NCBI GenBank assembly: GCA_046156035.1
Contig: JBJXEW010000052.1
Span: forward strand, 76,233 to 140,232
From: JAEUIX01 sp046156035
Lineage (GTDB): Bacteria; Planctomycetota; Phycisphaerae; Phycisphaerales; UBA1924
Direction: 5' to 3'
Length of the DNA stretch: 64,000 nt
In this document: piece after piece, positions 41,544 to 50,217 of the stretch
Position numbering within the stretch: position 1 is the first letter of the stretch
How the letters are laid out: the number at the start of each line of letters is the position of its first letter
The notes under the pieces: model-generated
Databases searched by the model: none
The model's input: only the letters and a program-made list of their open reading frames with translations
What the model was told of the DNA's origin: nothing
Program-made: the position numbers and the translations under genes

Positions 41544-44500
41544 ATGCCTCCATTCTCCTCCGCTCGGTTGTCGGCCTGCGCCTTCCCCGCTGCCCGCACG
41601 TTGGTTGCGCTCGGCGTTGCCGTCTCCGCGAGCCTGGCCCACGCGCAGACGCTGCTGGAGACGGTGTCCGTCAACAGCTACTACGCCGATGTGAGCACGG
41701 TGCAGAACGTGCGGATGGAAGGGCTCTACCGCGGCGTGAGCCTCGACGGCACGCTGCTTGAGTGGGCCGGGCCGTGGGCGCTGGCGGCCAACCCGGCGGG
41801 CGAAGCGTGGAATCGCATGGGCCGGGAGGGCAACATCCGCCTGGCGACGTGGTCGCTGGATGCTCAGGCGACCGACCTGGCCCTGCCAGCGCCCGGGTTC
41901 AGCTGGACTGTGGGCCGCTCGCACAACAGCCGCCAGAACATCGTGACCACCCTCACGCACCGCGACAGCAACGGCTACCAGGGGTACAACTGGTTCCAGT
42001 CCTCCCAGCCCGAGATCATGTTCGTTGATGGCTCGGGCACATCGACCGACACGGTCTACCTGGTCTACGGGGCCGACCGCTTCGCCGAGTTCCTCTACAA
42101 GGCGACGGATCAGTACAAGGGCGTGATGGGCAACGCCGGTGTTTTCAAGAGAACCAGCGGCTCGCCGGACACCTGGGTCTACTACGACCAGCGGGGCCTC
42201 AAGACCACGTTCTTCGGCGGCAACACGTCCAGCAACCGGGCCAACTGGCAGCTCTGGAAGATCGAAGACCAGGCCGGCAACATCGCCTACGCCGGCGACC
42301 CGACCACGGCCTCGACCGCCGTCACCAGCGGCTACGACGCCAGCGGCCGCCTGACCACCGCCTACGACAGCGCCGACCGGCGCTACACCTACACCCACTC
42401 GGGGAGCACCATCGGGGGAGCCATCCGCCTGACGCAGGTGATCGTCGAGACCCGCACCGGCGGCACATGGGCGAGCCCCACGGGCGTGAGCGAGGTGGCC
42501 CGTGTCGATTACGACCACTACACCAGCGATGACTCGGGCAAGGGTCTCACCGGCGACCTCAAGCTCGTCACGACGACCACGCCACTCTCGGACGGCACCA
42601 CCACCATCGTCCGCAAGCAGTACTACCGCTACTACACGACGACCTGGTCCAACAGCGACGGCGCGCGCGGCAGCGCCCACCAGATCAAGATGATCGTGGA
42701 CCCCGATGGTGCTCGGCGCTACGACCTGGCGGTCGACAGCACGCTCGATGACGACTTCCTGACCGCGACAGACACGGACCTCAAGCCCTACTCCTCGGCC
42801 TTTGTCGAGTACGTCTCGTCGAGCGACCTGCGCGTGGCCAAGGCCTTCTTCAACGGCCAGTGCGGGTGCGGGGGCGGCAACAACGGCGTCTACGAGTTCA
42901 GCGGCGACGATTACGTGGGCGACAGCACCACCTACGACCCCGAGCCCAAGGAGGCCCGGGCCATCATCAAGCAGCCCGACGGCAAGTACGTCACGCAGTA
43001 CTTCGACAGCCACGGCCAGCCGATCTCGCGGATCGTCACCACCACCGACCCGGCCACCAGCGTGGCCACGCGCTGGGTTGACCACGTCATCCGCAACAGC
43101 GACGGAGCGGTGTTCAAGCACCTGACGCCCGAGGCCAACGACACCTACACCCACTCGACCATGACGATCGTGGCCCTGGCCTCGACCGGCGATGCCAATG
43201 TCACGAAACCCATCACCAGCGGCATCCTGCAGGGGTTCCTCCAGGGCAAGCGCAAGGACACCGGCAACCCCGGAACGCCCGACAGCACGTCCAAGTACGT
43301 TGCGGCGACGGTCTATTCGGGCTCCACACGCGATTTCGAGGTGGTCGCCAGCGGGGAGAAGGTGAGCCAGCCGGTCGTGACGGCCATGAGGGTGTACCCC
43401 GGGTCCACGACCAACATCAACGACTCGGCCAGTTACAACGAGACGGCCATCGCCACCGACTACTGGAGCAGCACCGTCACCGACCCCGCGTACCTGGCCA
43501 CCATGATCGAGATGACGACGCACCCAACGGTGGCCACCGCCAACAACGGCTCCAACGCGGCCACCACGAGCGCCACGTACTACCGCAAGGACGGCACCAC
43601 CGCGTTCACCAAGGACGCTCACGGGCACTACGTCTACACGCAGTACAACGTCCTGGGCCAGGTGGTCAAGCAGATCCGCGACGTCAAGACCAGCCAGACC
43701 TCCGACTTCGCTGCCGCCGACGCGACGGCCATGACCAGCACGCCGGGTTGGGGTATCGCCACCAGCGGGGGCACCAGCGGCACGGGCACGCACCTGATCA
43801 CCAGTTACGCCTACGACGCCCAGGGCCGCATCGACACGGTCACGGCCCCGGACGGGCGCATCAGCAAGATGTACTACACGAGGCTTGGCGATGGGCGGAG
43901 CGTCACGCTCTCGATCCCGCGCATGACCACGGGGGGCAGCACGACCTTCTACGGCCCCGTGGGCTACTCGGTGGCCAACCAGGCGGGCAAGCCGGAGTTC
44001 TCGGCCACGGTGGCAATCTCGTCGAGCGGCATCACCACCGGCCTCTCGTCGTGGGTCACCACCTCCGGCACCGACCCGATCACGGCCCTGACCGTGGGGA
44101 CGATCGTGCGGCTCACCGTGAACGTCAACTCCAGCGACGGCCACCGGGTGGACGAGACGCGGCAGTACTTCTCGATTCCCTCTTCCGGTGCGGGCACCGA
44201 GGGCACGCACTATGACGCCACACGTTTCGGCTACGACGACATGGGCCGTCAGTGGCGCATCAAGAACCCGGCTGGCACGATCACCCGCACGAAGTACGAC
44301 GACCGCGGCCGCGTGATCGAGCGCTGGACGGGCACAAACGATTCGTCCTTCCCCGCCGGGGACAGTGGCACCGACAACATGGTGAAGGTCGAGGCGATTG
44401 AGTACGACTCCGGCTCCGCTGGTGGCAACGGCCTCGTCACCAAGCGCACGGGCTTCATTGATTCCACCACGACCGGCCGGCGCGACACCTCGTACCTCTA

Positions 44501-47500
44501 CGACGACCGGGGCCGGCCCGTGGTGACAATCGGGGCCATGGCCCCGCACACCGTTGTGAAGTACGACAACCTGGGCCGGGTCACCGCCGCGGCAACGTAC
44601 TCCTCCACCAGCGGCCTCACGGCCAGCACCGACCCCACGAGCACGGCTACCAACCGACTGAGCCTCAGCAAGACGTTCTACGACGAGAAGGGGCAGGTCT
44701 ACGAGACCCGCCAGTACCAGATCAACCAGTCGACCGGCGCGATCGTGCAGGTGAGCAGCCAGGACGTGTACCTGACCAGCCTGACCTGGTACGACGACCA
44801 CGCGCACCCGATCAAGACGCGGGGCGCCTCGATCAGCAAGACCGCCTACGACCGGCTCGACCGGCCGGTGGCTTCGTACTCGCTCGCCACCGACAACGAC
44901 AGCACGTACGCCGATGCCGCGACGCTCAGCGGCGACGTGGTGCTGGAGGAGAGCCACACCACCTACGACGACGCCAGCGGCACGGTGGTTCTGCAATGGT
45001 CCGTGGCCCGCCGCCACGACGATCTGGGTAGCGGCACAACCGGGGCCCTTGATTCCAACGCCGACAGCGACCCGCTGAAGGTCACCGCAGGCAACGTCAA
45101 GGGGCGGGTGAGCATCCAGGCCATGTGGTACGACGCGCTGAACCGGCTCACGGACACGGCCGTTTACGGCACCAACGGCATTGTGGGCGACGGCGTGGCC
45201 GACGCGGCCAAAGACTTCAACCGCTCTGGGCTCAGCGTGCCCTCGCGCTCCGACACCGTGCTGGTGAGCAGCACCACCTACGACACCGACGGATCCGTGC
45301 TCGAGACCACCGACCCGCGGGGCCTCAAGATGCGGTTCGAGTACGACAAGGCCGGCCGCAAGACCAAGGAGATCAAGAACTACGTCGACGGCACCGCGGG
45401 CGGGGGTACCAACGCCGACCAGGACCAGATCGTGACGTACCAGTACACGGCCGGGCGCATGACCAAGATGACGGCCGTGATGCCCTCGGGCGGAACGAAT
45501 CAGGAGACGACGTACACCTACGGCGTGCCCAAGGGCACGGGTGCGGGCGACTCCAAGATCGCCTCCAGCGACCTTCTGTGGAAGGTGCAGTACCCCGACT
45601 CCTCGGGCGGCAGCGACCTCGTGGCCGCGGCGTACAACGCGCAGGGGCAGGAGATCTACAAGGCCGATCAGGCGGGCAACGTGGTGCAGACCGACTACGA
45701 CGACGCGGGCCGCATGACGCACAAGCGGGCCACCACGGTCGCCTCGGGCTTTGACACCACCGTGCGGCGCATCAGCATGACGTATCTAGCCCGTGGCCAG
45801 ACGGAACTGGTGAGCCAGTACGACAACGCTGCGGTGGGCTCAGGGAGCGTCTACAACGAGGTGAAGTACACCTACGACGAGTGGGGGAACATCACCAAGT
45901 TCCAGCAGGACCGCGACTCGGCCGTGGCTGGCAGCGGCGGAGACGAGCGGGCAGTGGAGTTCGCGTTCTCCAAGGTGGGCAGCGGCGCAGGGAGCCAGCG
46001 CACAGCCGTGCGGCGAACGGGGATGACGCTGCCGGGTGGAGCCAGCGTGGCCTACACGTACTCCAGCAGCAGCAACAGCCTGGACGATGCGTACGGGCGT
46101 GTGACCAAGGTGAGCCTGGGCGGGACGGACGTGGCCGAGTACCGCTATCTGGGCACGAGCCGGCTCGTCGGCACGGCGCTCAAGACGACCACGGCGGACA
46201 CGGCGAGCAACTTCTATGGCTCCACGGGCTCGGCGAGTTACGCGACGTACATGGACGCGTTCGGGCGGATCATCAAGAACACGTGGGTGAAGGGCCTGGG
46301 CACGCCCGTCACGCTGATGGACCTGGCGCTCACGTACGACCGCAACGGCAACATCACCAGCGTGGCCGACGGCGTGCTGAGCGGCTTTGACGCCAAGTAC
46401 GGCATGGACGACCTGAACCGCGTCATCGACACCGATGAGGGCACGCTCGCCAGTGGCAGCATCACCAGCCGCACGCGGCGTGAGCAGTGGACGCTGGGTC
46501 AGACAGGCAACTCGCTGCTGCGGAAGCGTGATTTAGATGGAGATGGCGCCTGGGGCGGCACCGACGAACTCAACGACACGGGGACGTTCAACGTGGCCAA
46601 CGAGTGGCTGACCAGGGACACGGACAGCACGCCGGGGACGACGGGGAACAATCACACGCTCACGCACGACGCGGCGGGCAACCTGACTGACGATGGCACG
46701 AGGTACACGTACGTGTACGACGCCTTCGGGCGGATGGTGAGCGTGAAGAACCGCAGCACGAGCGCCGTGGTGGCGGAGTACCGCTACGACGGGCTGGGCC
46801 AGCGCGTGGCCTGGCACGGGGACTTCGACGCCGACGGCACGGTGGAATCGACCAGCGACGATCCGTGGTATGTGTTCGTCTACGACGACCAGTGGCGCGG
46901 GGTGGCGACCTACCGGACACCGACCTGGGGTGGCACGCTGGACGCGAACCCGAAGGAGACGTTCCTGTATCACGCCGCCGGTGTGGAAGGACGGGGGAGT
47001 TCGAGTTACATTGACAGCGTGATCCTGCGTGAACGTGACGCGAACGGGAACGGGGGCTGGCGTGGCCAGAGCGACGGCACGCTGGAGGAGCGCCGCTTCT
47101 ACGGCCAGAACTGGCGGGCGGATGTGGTGCTCTTCATGAAGGCCACGGGCAGGCCTATCGAGCGGGTGAAGTACTCGGCCTACGGCTTGGCTCTTCTCAA
47201 GCCCGGCTACGACTACAACGCCGACGGTGTGATCAACCCCGACGACCTGGGCGACATCATCACGGACGCTTCGTCGGGGAGCCCCCCTGCGAGCGCCGAC
47301 TGGAACCTCGACGGCACGCCCAACACCACCGACAGCAGCGAGTACCAGACGGACTACTACACGATCAACAGCCCGAGTTGGGGCTTTGGCCACCTGACCC
47401 TCGCCGACACCGGCAACCGCAAGGGCTACGCCGGCTACGAACTCGACCCGCTGACCGACAAGTACCACGTCCGCCACCGCGTCTACGACGCGGAATTGGG

Positions 47501-47963
47501 ACGATGGACACGCAGAGACCCGCTCGGGTACGTGGATGGACCATCGCTTCTCGAATACGTGGGCTCGTCCCCGTTGGGGCACACCGACTGGGACGGGTTG
47601 ATTGTGCGATCGACCGCCGCATTTGAACCGTGTCATAAACAGGGTTGTAGAGCGACGTATGGGAGCGCGACCTTTGAATACCTTGGAATGAACTGTCCAT
47701 GTTCGTGGACCCTGGCTATCTCCACCATAGCGGGCAATGTTCCTCCTCCAGCCATAATGGGAGTGGGCGTACAACAGCATTGCAATACCCCCGCATTGTG
47801 CAGTTGCGGCGGCGGTTGTATTGTCACATCTTGGTTTGTTCCGCTATTCGGAGGGCCGCGTTTTAGCTGTCCAGGCTCCAGCCCAGCCACCTCCTGCACA
47901 ATTATTGGCGGCGGGTGGAGAATGACATCGGTGACCTGCACAAACTGTGGGTATTGGTATTGA
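41544..47963 (+). CDS. Giant secreted RHS-repeat protein 2 with dockerin-like insert and Cys-rich tip
   Basis: The gene encodes 2,139 residues from the ATG after AGGAG. A start 38 codons upstream would precede the leader with a basic extension. The signal peptide is PFSSARLSACAFPAARTLVALGVAVSASLAHA. The N-terminal region and YD repeats are paralogous to RHS protein 1, including the same CGCGGG turn. At about 1888-1935 lie EF-hand/dockerin-like motifs (DYNADGVINPDDLGD, DWNLDGTPNTTDSSEY). The core ends YHVRHRVYDAELGRWTRRDPLGY. The last 125 or so residues are a distinct tip with about 15 Cys (NCPCSW, CSCGGGC, CTNCGYWY), lower in GC and unlike the tip of RHS 1. The membrane gene starting 5 bp downstream is a candidate immunity gene. 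Confidence 0.9.
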   Translation: MPPFSSARLSACAFPAARTLVALGVAVSASLAHAQTLLETVSVNSYYADVSTVQNVRMEGLYRGVSLDGTLLEWAGPWALAANPAGEAWNRMGREGNIRLATWSLDAQATDLALPAPGFSWTVGRSHNSRQNIVTTLTHRDSNGYQGYNWFQSSQPEIMFVDGSGTSTDTVYLVYGADRFAEFLYKATDQYKGVMGNAGVFKRTSGSPDTWVYYDQRGLKTTFFGGNTSSNRANWQLWKIEDQAGNIAYAGDPTTASTAVTSGYDASGRLTTAYDSADRRYTYTHSGSTIGGAIRLTQVIVETRTGGTWASPTGVSEVARVDYDHYTSDDSGKGLTGDLKLVTTTTPLSDGTTTIVRKQYYRYYTTTWSNSDGARGSAHQIKMIVDPDGARRYDLAVDSTLDDDFLTATDTDLKPYSSAFVEYVSSSDLRVAKAFFNGQCGCGGGNNGVYEFSGDDYVGDSTTYDPEPKEARAIIKQPDGKYVTQYFDSHGQPISRIVTTTDPATSVATRWVDHVIRNSDGAVFKHLTPEANDTYTHSTMTIVALASTGDANVTKPITSGILQGFLQGKRKDTGNPGTPDSTSKYVAATVYSGSTRDFEVVASGEKVSQPVVTAMRVYPGSTTNINDSASYNETAIATDYWSSTVTDPAYLATMIEMTTHPTVATANNGSNAATTSATYYRKDGTTAFTKDAHGHYVYTQYNVLGQVVKQIRDVKTSQTSDFAAADATAMTSTPGWGIATSGGTSGTGTHLITSYAYDAQGRIDTVTAPDGRISKMYYTRLGDGRSVTLSIPRMTTGGSTTFYGPVGYSVANQAGKPEFSATVAISSSGITTGLSSWVTTSGTDPITALTVGTIVRLTVNVNSSDGHRVDETRQYFSIPSSGAGTEGTHYDATRFGYDDMGRQWRIKNPAGTITRTKYDDRGRVIERWTGTNDSSFPAGDSGTDNMVKVEAIEYDSGSAGGNGLVTKRTGFIDSTTTGRRDTSYLYDDRGRPVVTIGAMAPHTVVKYDNLGRVTAAATYSSTSGLTASTDPTSTATNRLSLSKTFYDEKGQVYETRQYQINQSTGAIVQVSSQDVYLTSLTWYDDHAHPIKTRGASISKTAYDRLDRPVASYSLATDNDSTYADAATLSGDVVLEESHTTYDDASGTVVLQWSVARRHDDLGSGTTGALDSNADSDPLKVTAGNVKGRVSIQAMWYDALNRLTDTAVYGTNGIVGDGVADAAKDFNRSGLSVPSRSDTVLVSSTTYDTDGSVLETTDPRGLKMRFEYDKAGRKTKEIKNYVDGTAGGGTNADQDQIVTYQYTAGRMTKMTAVMPSGGTNQETTYTYGVPKGTGAGDSKIASSDLLWKVQYPDSSGGSDLVAAAYNAQGQEIYKADQAGNVVQTDYDDAGRMTHKRATTVASGFDTTVRRISMTYLARGQTELVSQYDNAAVGSGSVYNEVKYTYDEWGNITKFQQDRDSAVAGSGGDERAVEFAFSKVGSGAGSQRTAVRRTGMTLPGGASVAYTYSSSSNSLDDAYGRVTKVSLGGTDVAEYRYLGTSRLVGTALKTTTADTASNFYGSTGSASYATYMDAFGRIIKNTWVKGLGTPVTLMDLALTYDRNGNITSVADGVLSGFDAKYGMDDLNRVIDTDEGTLASGSITSRTRREQWTLGQTGNSLLRKRDLDGDGAWGGTDELNDTGTFNVANEWLTRDTDSTPGTTGNNHTLTHDAAGNLTDDGTRYTYVYDAFGRMVSVKNRSTSAVVAEYRYDGLGQRVAWHGDFDADGTVESTSDDPWYVFVYDDQWRGVATYRTPTWGGTLDANPKETFLYHAAGVEGRGSSSYIDSVILRERDANGNGGWRGQSDGTLEERRFYGQNWRADVVLFMKATGRPIERVKYSAYGLALLKPGYDYNADGVINPDDLGDIITDASSGSPPASADWNLDGTPNTTDSSEYQTDYYTINSPSWGFGHLTLADTGNRKGYAGYELDPLTDKYHVRHRVYDAELGRWTRRDPLGYVDGPSLLEYVGSSPLGHTDWDGLIVRSTAAFEPCHKQGCRATYGSATFEYLGMNCPCSWTLAISTIAGNVPPPAIMGVGVQQHCNTPALCSCGGGCIVTSWFVPLFGGPRFSCPGSSPATSCTIIGGGWRMTSVTCTNCGYWY

Positions 47964-47968
47964 CTCTT

Positions 47969-48709
47969 ATGAAGAGAAAAATCGTGTGGACTATCGTTGT
48001 GGCTTGGATCTGCTGCTTGGCCACTGCATGGGCGGGCAACCTGGTGCCAAGCGGACAGTTGGAGTACTTACGTCTGCGACCACGGTATGCCTTGAATGGG
48101 CCGGCATTTGACGGCGTTGGATTCATTCACAGGTCATCCAATGGACTGTCTCACACTTTCACCCTCTTGGCGGTTGTATCTGAGCTTGACAACCAGTCAA
48201 TGACGAACAGGTCAATGGCCGCTCCATGGTGGATGGCACCAGGAATACTTGATGGAGAAAGCAAGTCTGTTCCAACGTGGACGCTGGCGTGTGGCCAGGG
48301 ATTTCCGTTTGATGCATTCTACTGGATTAATCGACCACACCCCGTGGGGTCAATTGGGACGATTGAGGGTGGTTGGAAAGTGTGGTCTGTGCCTCAAGAA
48401 AATGGCGTTATTCCGAGAGTCGCGCTGATGCCGAACGCACCGGGCCTGGTTGTCAACATGACATTTTGGTTTACAACCATATGGACAGTCACAGGAGTTT
48501 TCCGAGGAAGTGTGCGCATGCATCGGAGCCGCCGAGGACTGTGCGCGGAGTGCGGGTTTAACGCTGGGAGGAAGGTTCTACGATGTCCAGAATGCGGTTC
48601 CTGTGTTGAGCATATTGGTGTCCTCCATCGCATCTGGCAAGAATTGTGGCCAAGCTGCCACTCAGTCGCAAGTCCGGCAAAGGGTCGGTTAGATGTGGAA
48701 GAGAGTTGA
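47969..48709 (+). CDS. Membrane protein with C-terminal zinc ribbon, candidate immunity protein of RHS 2
   Basis: The protein has 246 residues and starts five bases after the RHS 2 stop, so it is probably translationally coupled. The N-terminal TM or leader (KIVWTIVVAWICCLATAWA) is followed by an extracytoplasmic domain of about 150 residues rich in Trp. A second TM lies near 165-185 (VVNMTFWFTTIWTVTGVF), and the cytoplasmic tail is RRGLCAECGFNAG...RCPECG, a two-knuckle zinc ribbon common at the C-termini of planctomycete membrane proteins. Its base composition is as low as that of the adjacent RHS tip. A two-TM protein exposed outside and sitting right after a toxin tip is a reasonable immunity candidate. 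No known immunity family is matched. Confidence 0.72.
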   Translation: MKRKIVWTIVVAWICCLATAWAGNLVPSGQLEYLRLRPRYALNGPAFDGVGFIHRSSNGLSHTFTLLAVVSELDNQSMTNRSMAAPWWMAPGILDGESKSVPTWTLACGQGFPFDAFYWINRPHPVGSIGTIEGGWKVWSVPQENGVIPRVALMPNAPGLVVNMTFWFTTIWTVTGVFRGSVRMHRSRRGLCAECGFNAGRKVLRCPECGSCVEHIGVLHRIWQELWPSCHSVASPAKGRLDVEES

Positions 48710-49348
48710 CTGAGGCGTCTGGTGCAGAAGTCCTGACCTAGGCCACCGAGGTCGGATTGATGTTCCCGTACGGGGAGAACCTGCGCACAACTGTTGGACA
48801 CCGAGGGAACATGGGTACGGTTTCTCCGGAGTCCGAATTTGCCGCGCAAAGTCTTCACGCCAGAGTTCAAGCGGACATCGATGCGGCTTGCAGCAACAAC
48901 CGGTGCCGTGGTCAATCGCGTCCCCATGAATTCGGCCTCGCTTCCTCGACGACGCGACGCTGGATGAAGGACCTCTGGGCTCCTCAGCCACCACGCCTGC
49001 TGGTGGCTTTCCCCACGAACGGTGGACGCTCTGGAAGGCTGCCGCAACAGCCGGACGCGTCGCGAGCAGTGGACGCTGGGTCAGACGGGCAAGTGGCTGC
49101 TTCGTCTGCGTGATCTTGATGGGGACGGGGCCTGGGGCGGCACGGACGAACTCAACGACACTGGGACGTTCAACGTGGCCAACGAGTGGCCGACATCCCA
49201 TGCCGACTCGCCCGGCAGGGAGCCCGCCTCGCCCGACCTGTGGGTCGATCTTGTGTACCGACATCGGCGGTAGACTCTGGTCGCAAACATGTAGCAGGAG
49301 CGAGCGGCCAACGCACGCACCAGGGGTCGCCGATCTGGAGATCATCGC
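48710..49348. other. Gene-free stretch with orphan RHS debris
   Basis: These 639 bp have no intact gene. About 140 bp in the middle (49049-49192) copy the core of RHS gene 2 and are listed separately. The flanks show no recognisable protein similarity by eye. Confidence 0.6.
49049..49192 (+). pseudogene. Orphan RHS-core fragment 3
   Basis: This matches 46467-46610 of RHS gene 2 almost base for base, encoding EQWTLGQTGKWLLRLRDLD and GGTDELNDTGTFNVANEW (the intact gene has GQTGNSLLRKRDLD). It has neither start nor continuation. It is a relic cassette downstream of the active RHS 2/immunity pair. Confidence 0.85.
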
Positions 49349-49699
49349 ATGGGAGCGCGGCGAGGCAAGCAGAGAGAATCAGGCCGAGCAGCGACGGGAT
49401 CGAGGTTGGCCAGGTCCCTTGCCGCGAGTGCACGAGCGGCGAAGGAGCGGACACTTGCCGCCGCGAGTGAGGAGACCCGGCGACGGGTGCTCTTGACGAT
49501 CGGCCAAGACGGCGTTGACGATGTCGCCCGGTACACCGGCTGTCTCCCTGCCGAGGTCAAGCGGTTCCTGGCCGGGGGGCCGCCAAGCGTGGCATTCGTC
49601 TGCGGGCTCTGTGAGCACTACGGAGTGTCGGCAGACTGGTTGCTGGTGCTCTCGGATCGTCCGTCCCCGATGCCCTCGCCCGACGACCAGGGGGCGTAG
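49349..49699 (+). CDS. Small XRE-like DNA-binding protein
   Basis: The gene encodes 116 residues from an ATG seven bases after GGAG. A basic, Ala-rich helical N-terminus (1-45) precedes a helix-turn-helix type domain (VDDVARYTGCLPAEVKRFLAGG) that ends in CEHYGVSADWLLVLSD, the usual closing helix of XRE repressors. It may be a repressor belonging to the adjacent accessory region. The target is unknown. Confidence 0.65.
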   Translation: MGARRGKQRESGRAATGSRLARSLAASARAAKERTLAAASEETRRRVLLTIGQDGVDDVARYTGCLPAEVKRFLAGGPPSVAFVCGLCEHYGVSADWLLVLSDRPSPMPSPDDQGA

Positions 49700-50217
49700 A
49701 CACCAGTCCTGCGTGAGATTGTGGCGCGGTTCATGCACTGTCGGTTCGGTGCTCATCCGTCAGAGGCATCCGGGAGAACGCCGGCTTGAGGTTACGGCCC
49801 GAGTGGGTGCGGGACGTTGCGGCGGAAGTGGGAGGCTGGCAAGTCTGAGACGGGCTGTCGGGTTTCGTGCCAACCCGGGACGGACAGTGGCGCAGGGCCG
49901 TTGCTCCCGTGGAATTCTGAGGGCCATATGTGCGGGTAGGCGGGACTGGTTGCCGCGAGTGCGCCGGATTTTGCGCGCCTGGGAGGCGAATTGTGAGTAT
50001 CCTGCTTGGGTTGTTCGGGGTTGCCAGGGGGTTCGATTCCCCCCGGCTCCATTTTGATTGCGCGGCAGCGCTGCCCGCCTCTTCGCCCCAACAGGCGCCG
50101 GAATGTAGCCGCGGGTGGAGCGCAGGTCGCCGGGGCGACCGGAGCGTAACCCGTGGAGGGCGTGTCTGCTTCTCGATCTTGCCCCGACGATGCCGTGGCA
50201 GGGCACATTCCTGTAAC
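49700..50217. other. Intergenic region with tRNA/tmRNA 3'-end fragment
   Basis: This 518-bp region lies between the XRE-like gene and the end of the KAP NTPase gene. Short open frames here look random. The one recognisable item is the T-arm/acceptor sequence at 50027-50051. Confidence 0.6.
50027..50051 (+). other. T-arm and 3' acceptor strand of a tRNA or tmRNA (fragment, possible att site)
   Basis: GGGGG-TTCGATT-CCCCC forms a perfect five-pair T-stem with a canonical T-loop. It is followed by a seven-base acceptor strand CGGCTCC and discriminator A, as at the 3' end of tmRNA and some tRNAs. The 5' half is missing: a GGAGGCG 45 bp upstream pairs imperfectly and no D or anticodon arm fits. 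The upstream sequence also lacks the GGTTTCGAC of tmRNA. Such 3' fragments are typical integrase att sites. Confidence 0.55.

Noticed and set aside
41529..45722. A 1,397-codon minus-strand open frame antisense to RHS 2
   Set aside because: The composition (GVV, GHR, HDR strings) is that of an antisense of a GC-rich repeat gene. No domain, start signal or signal peptide is visible.
50027..50051. A complete tmRNA or tRNA gene ending at 50051
   Set aside because: The T-arm and acceptor strand are good, but no 5' half pairs properly and the tmRNA-specific GGTTTCGAC is absent upstream, so only a fragment is reported.
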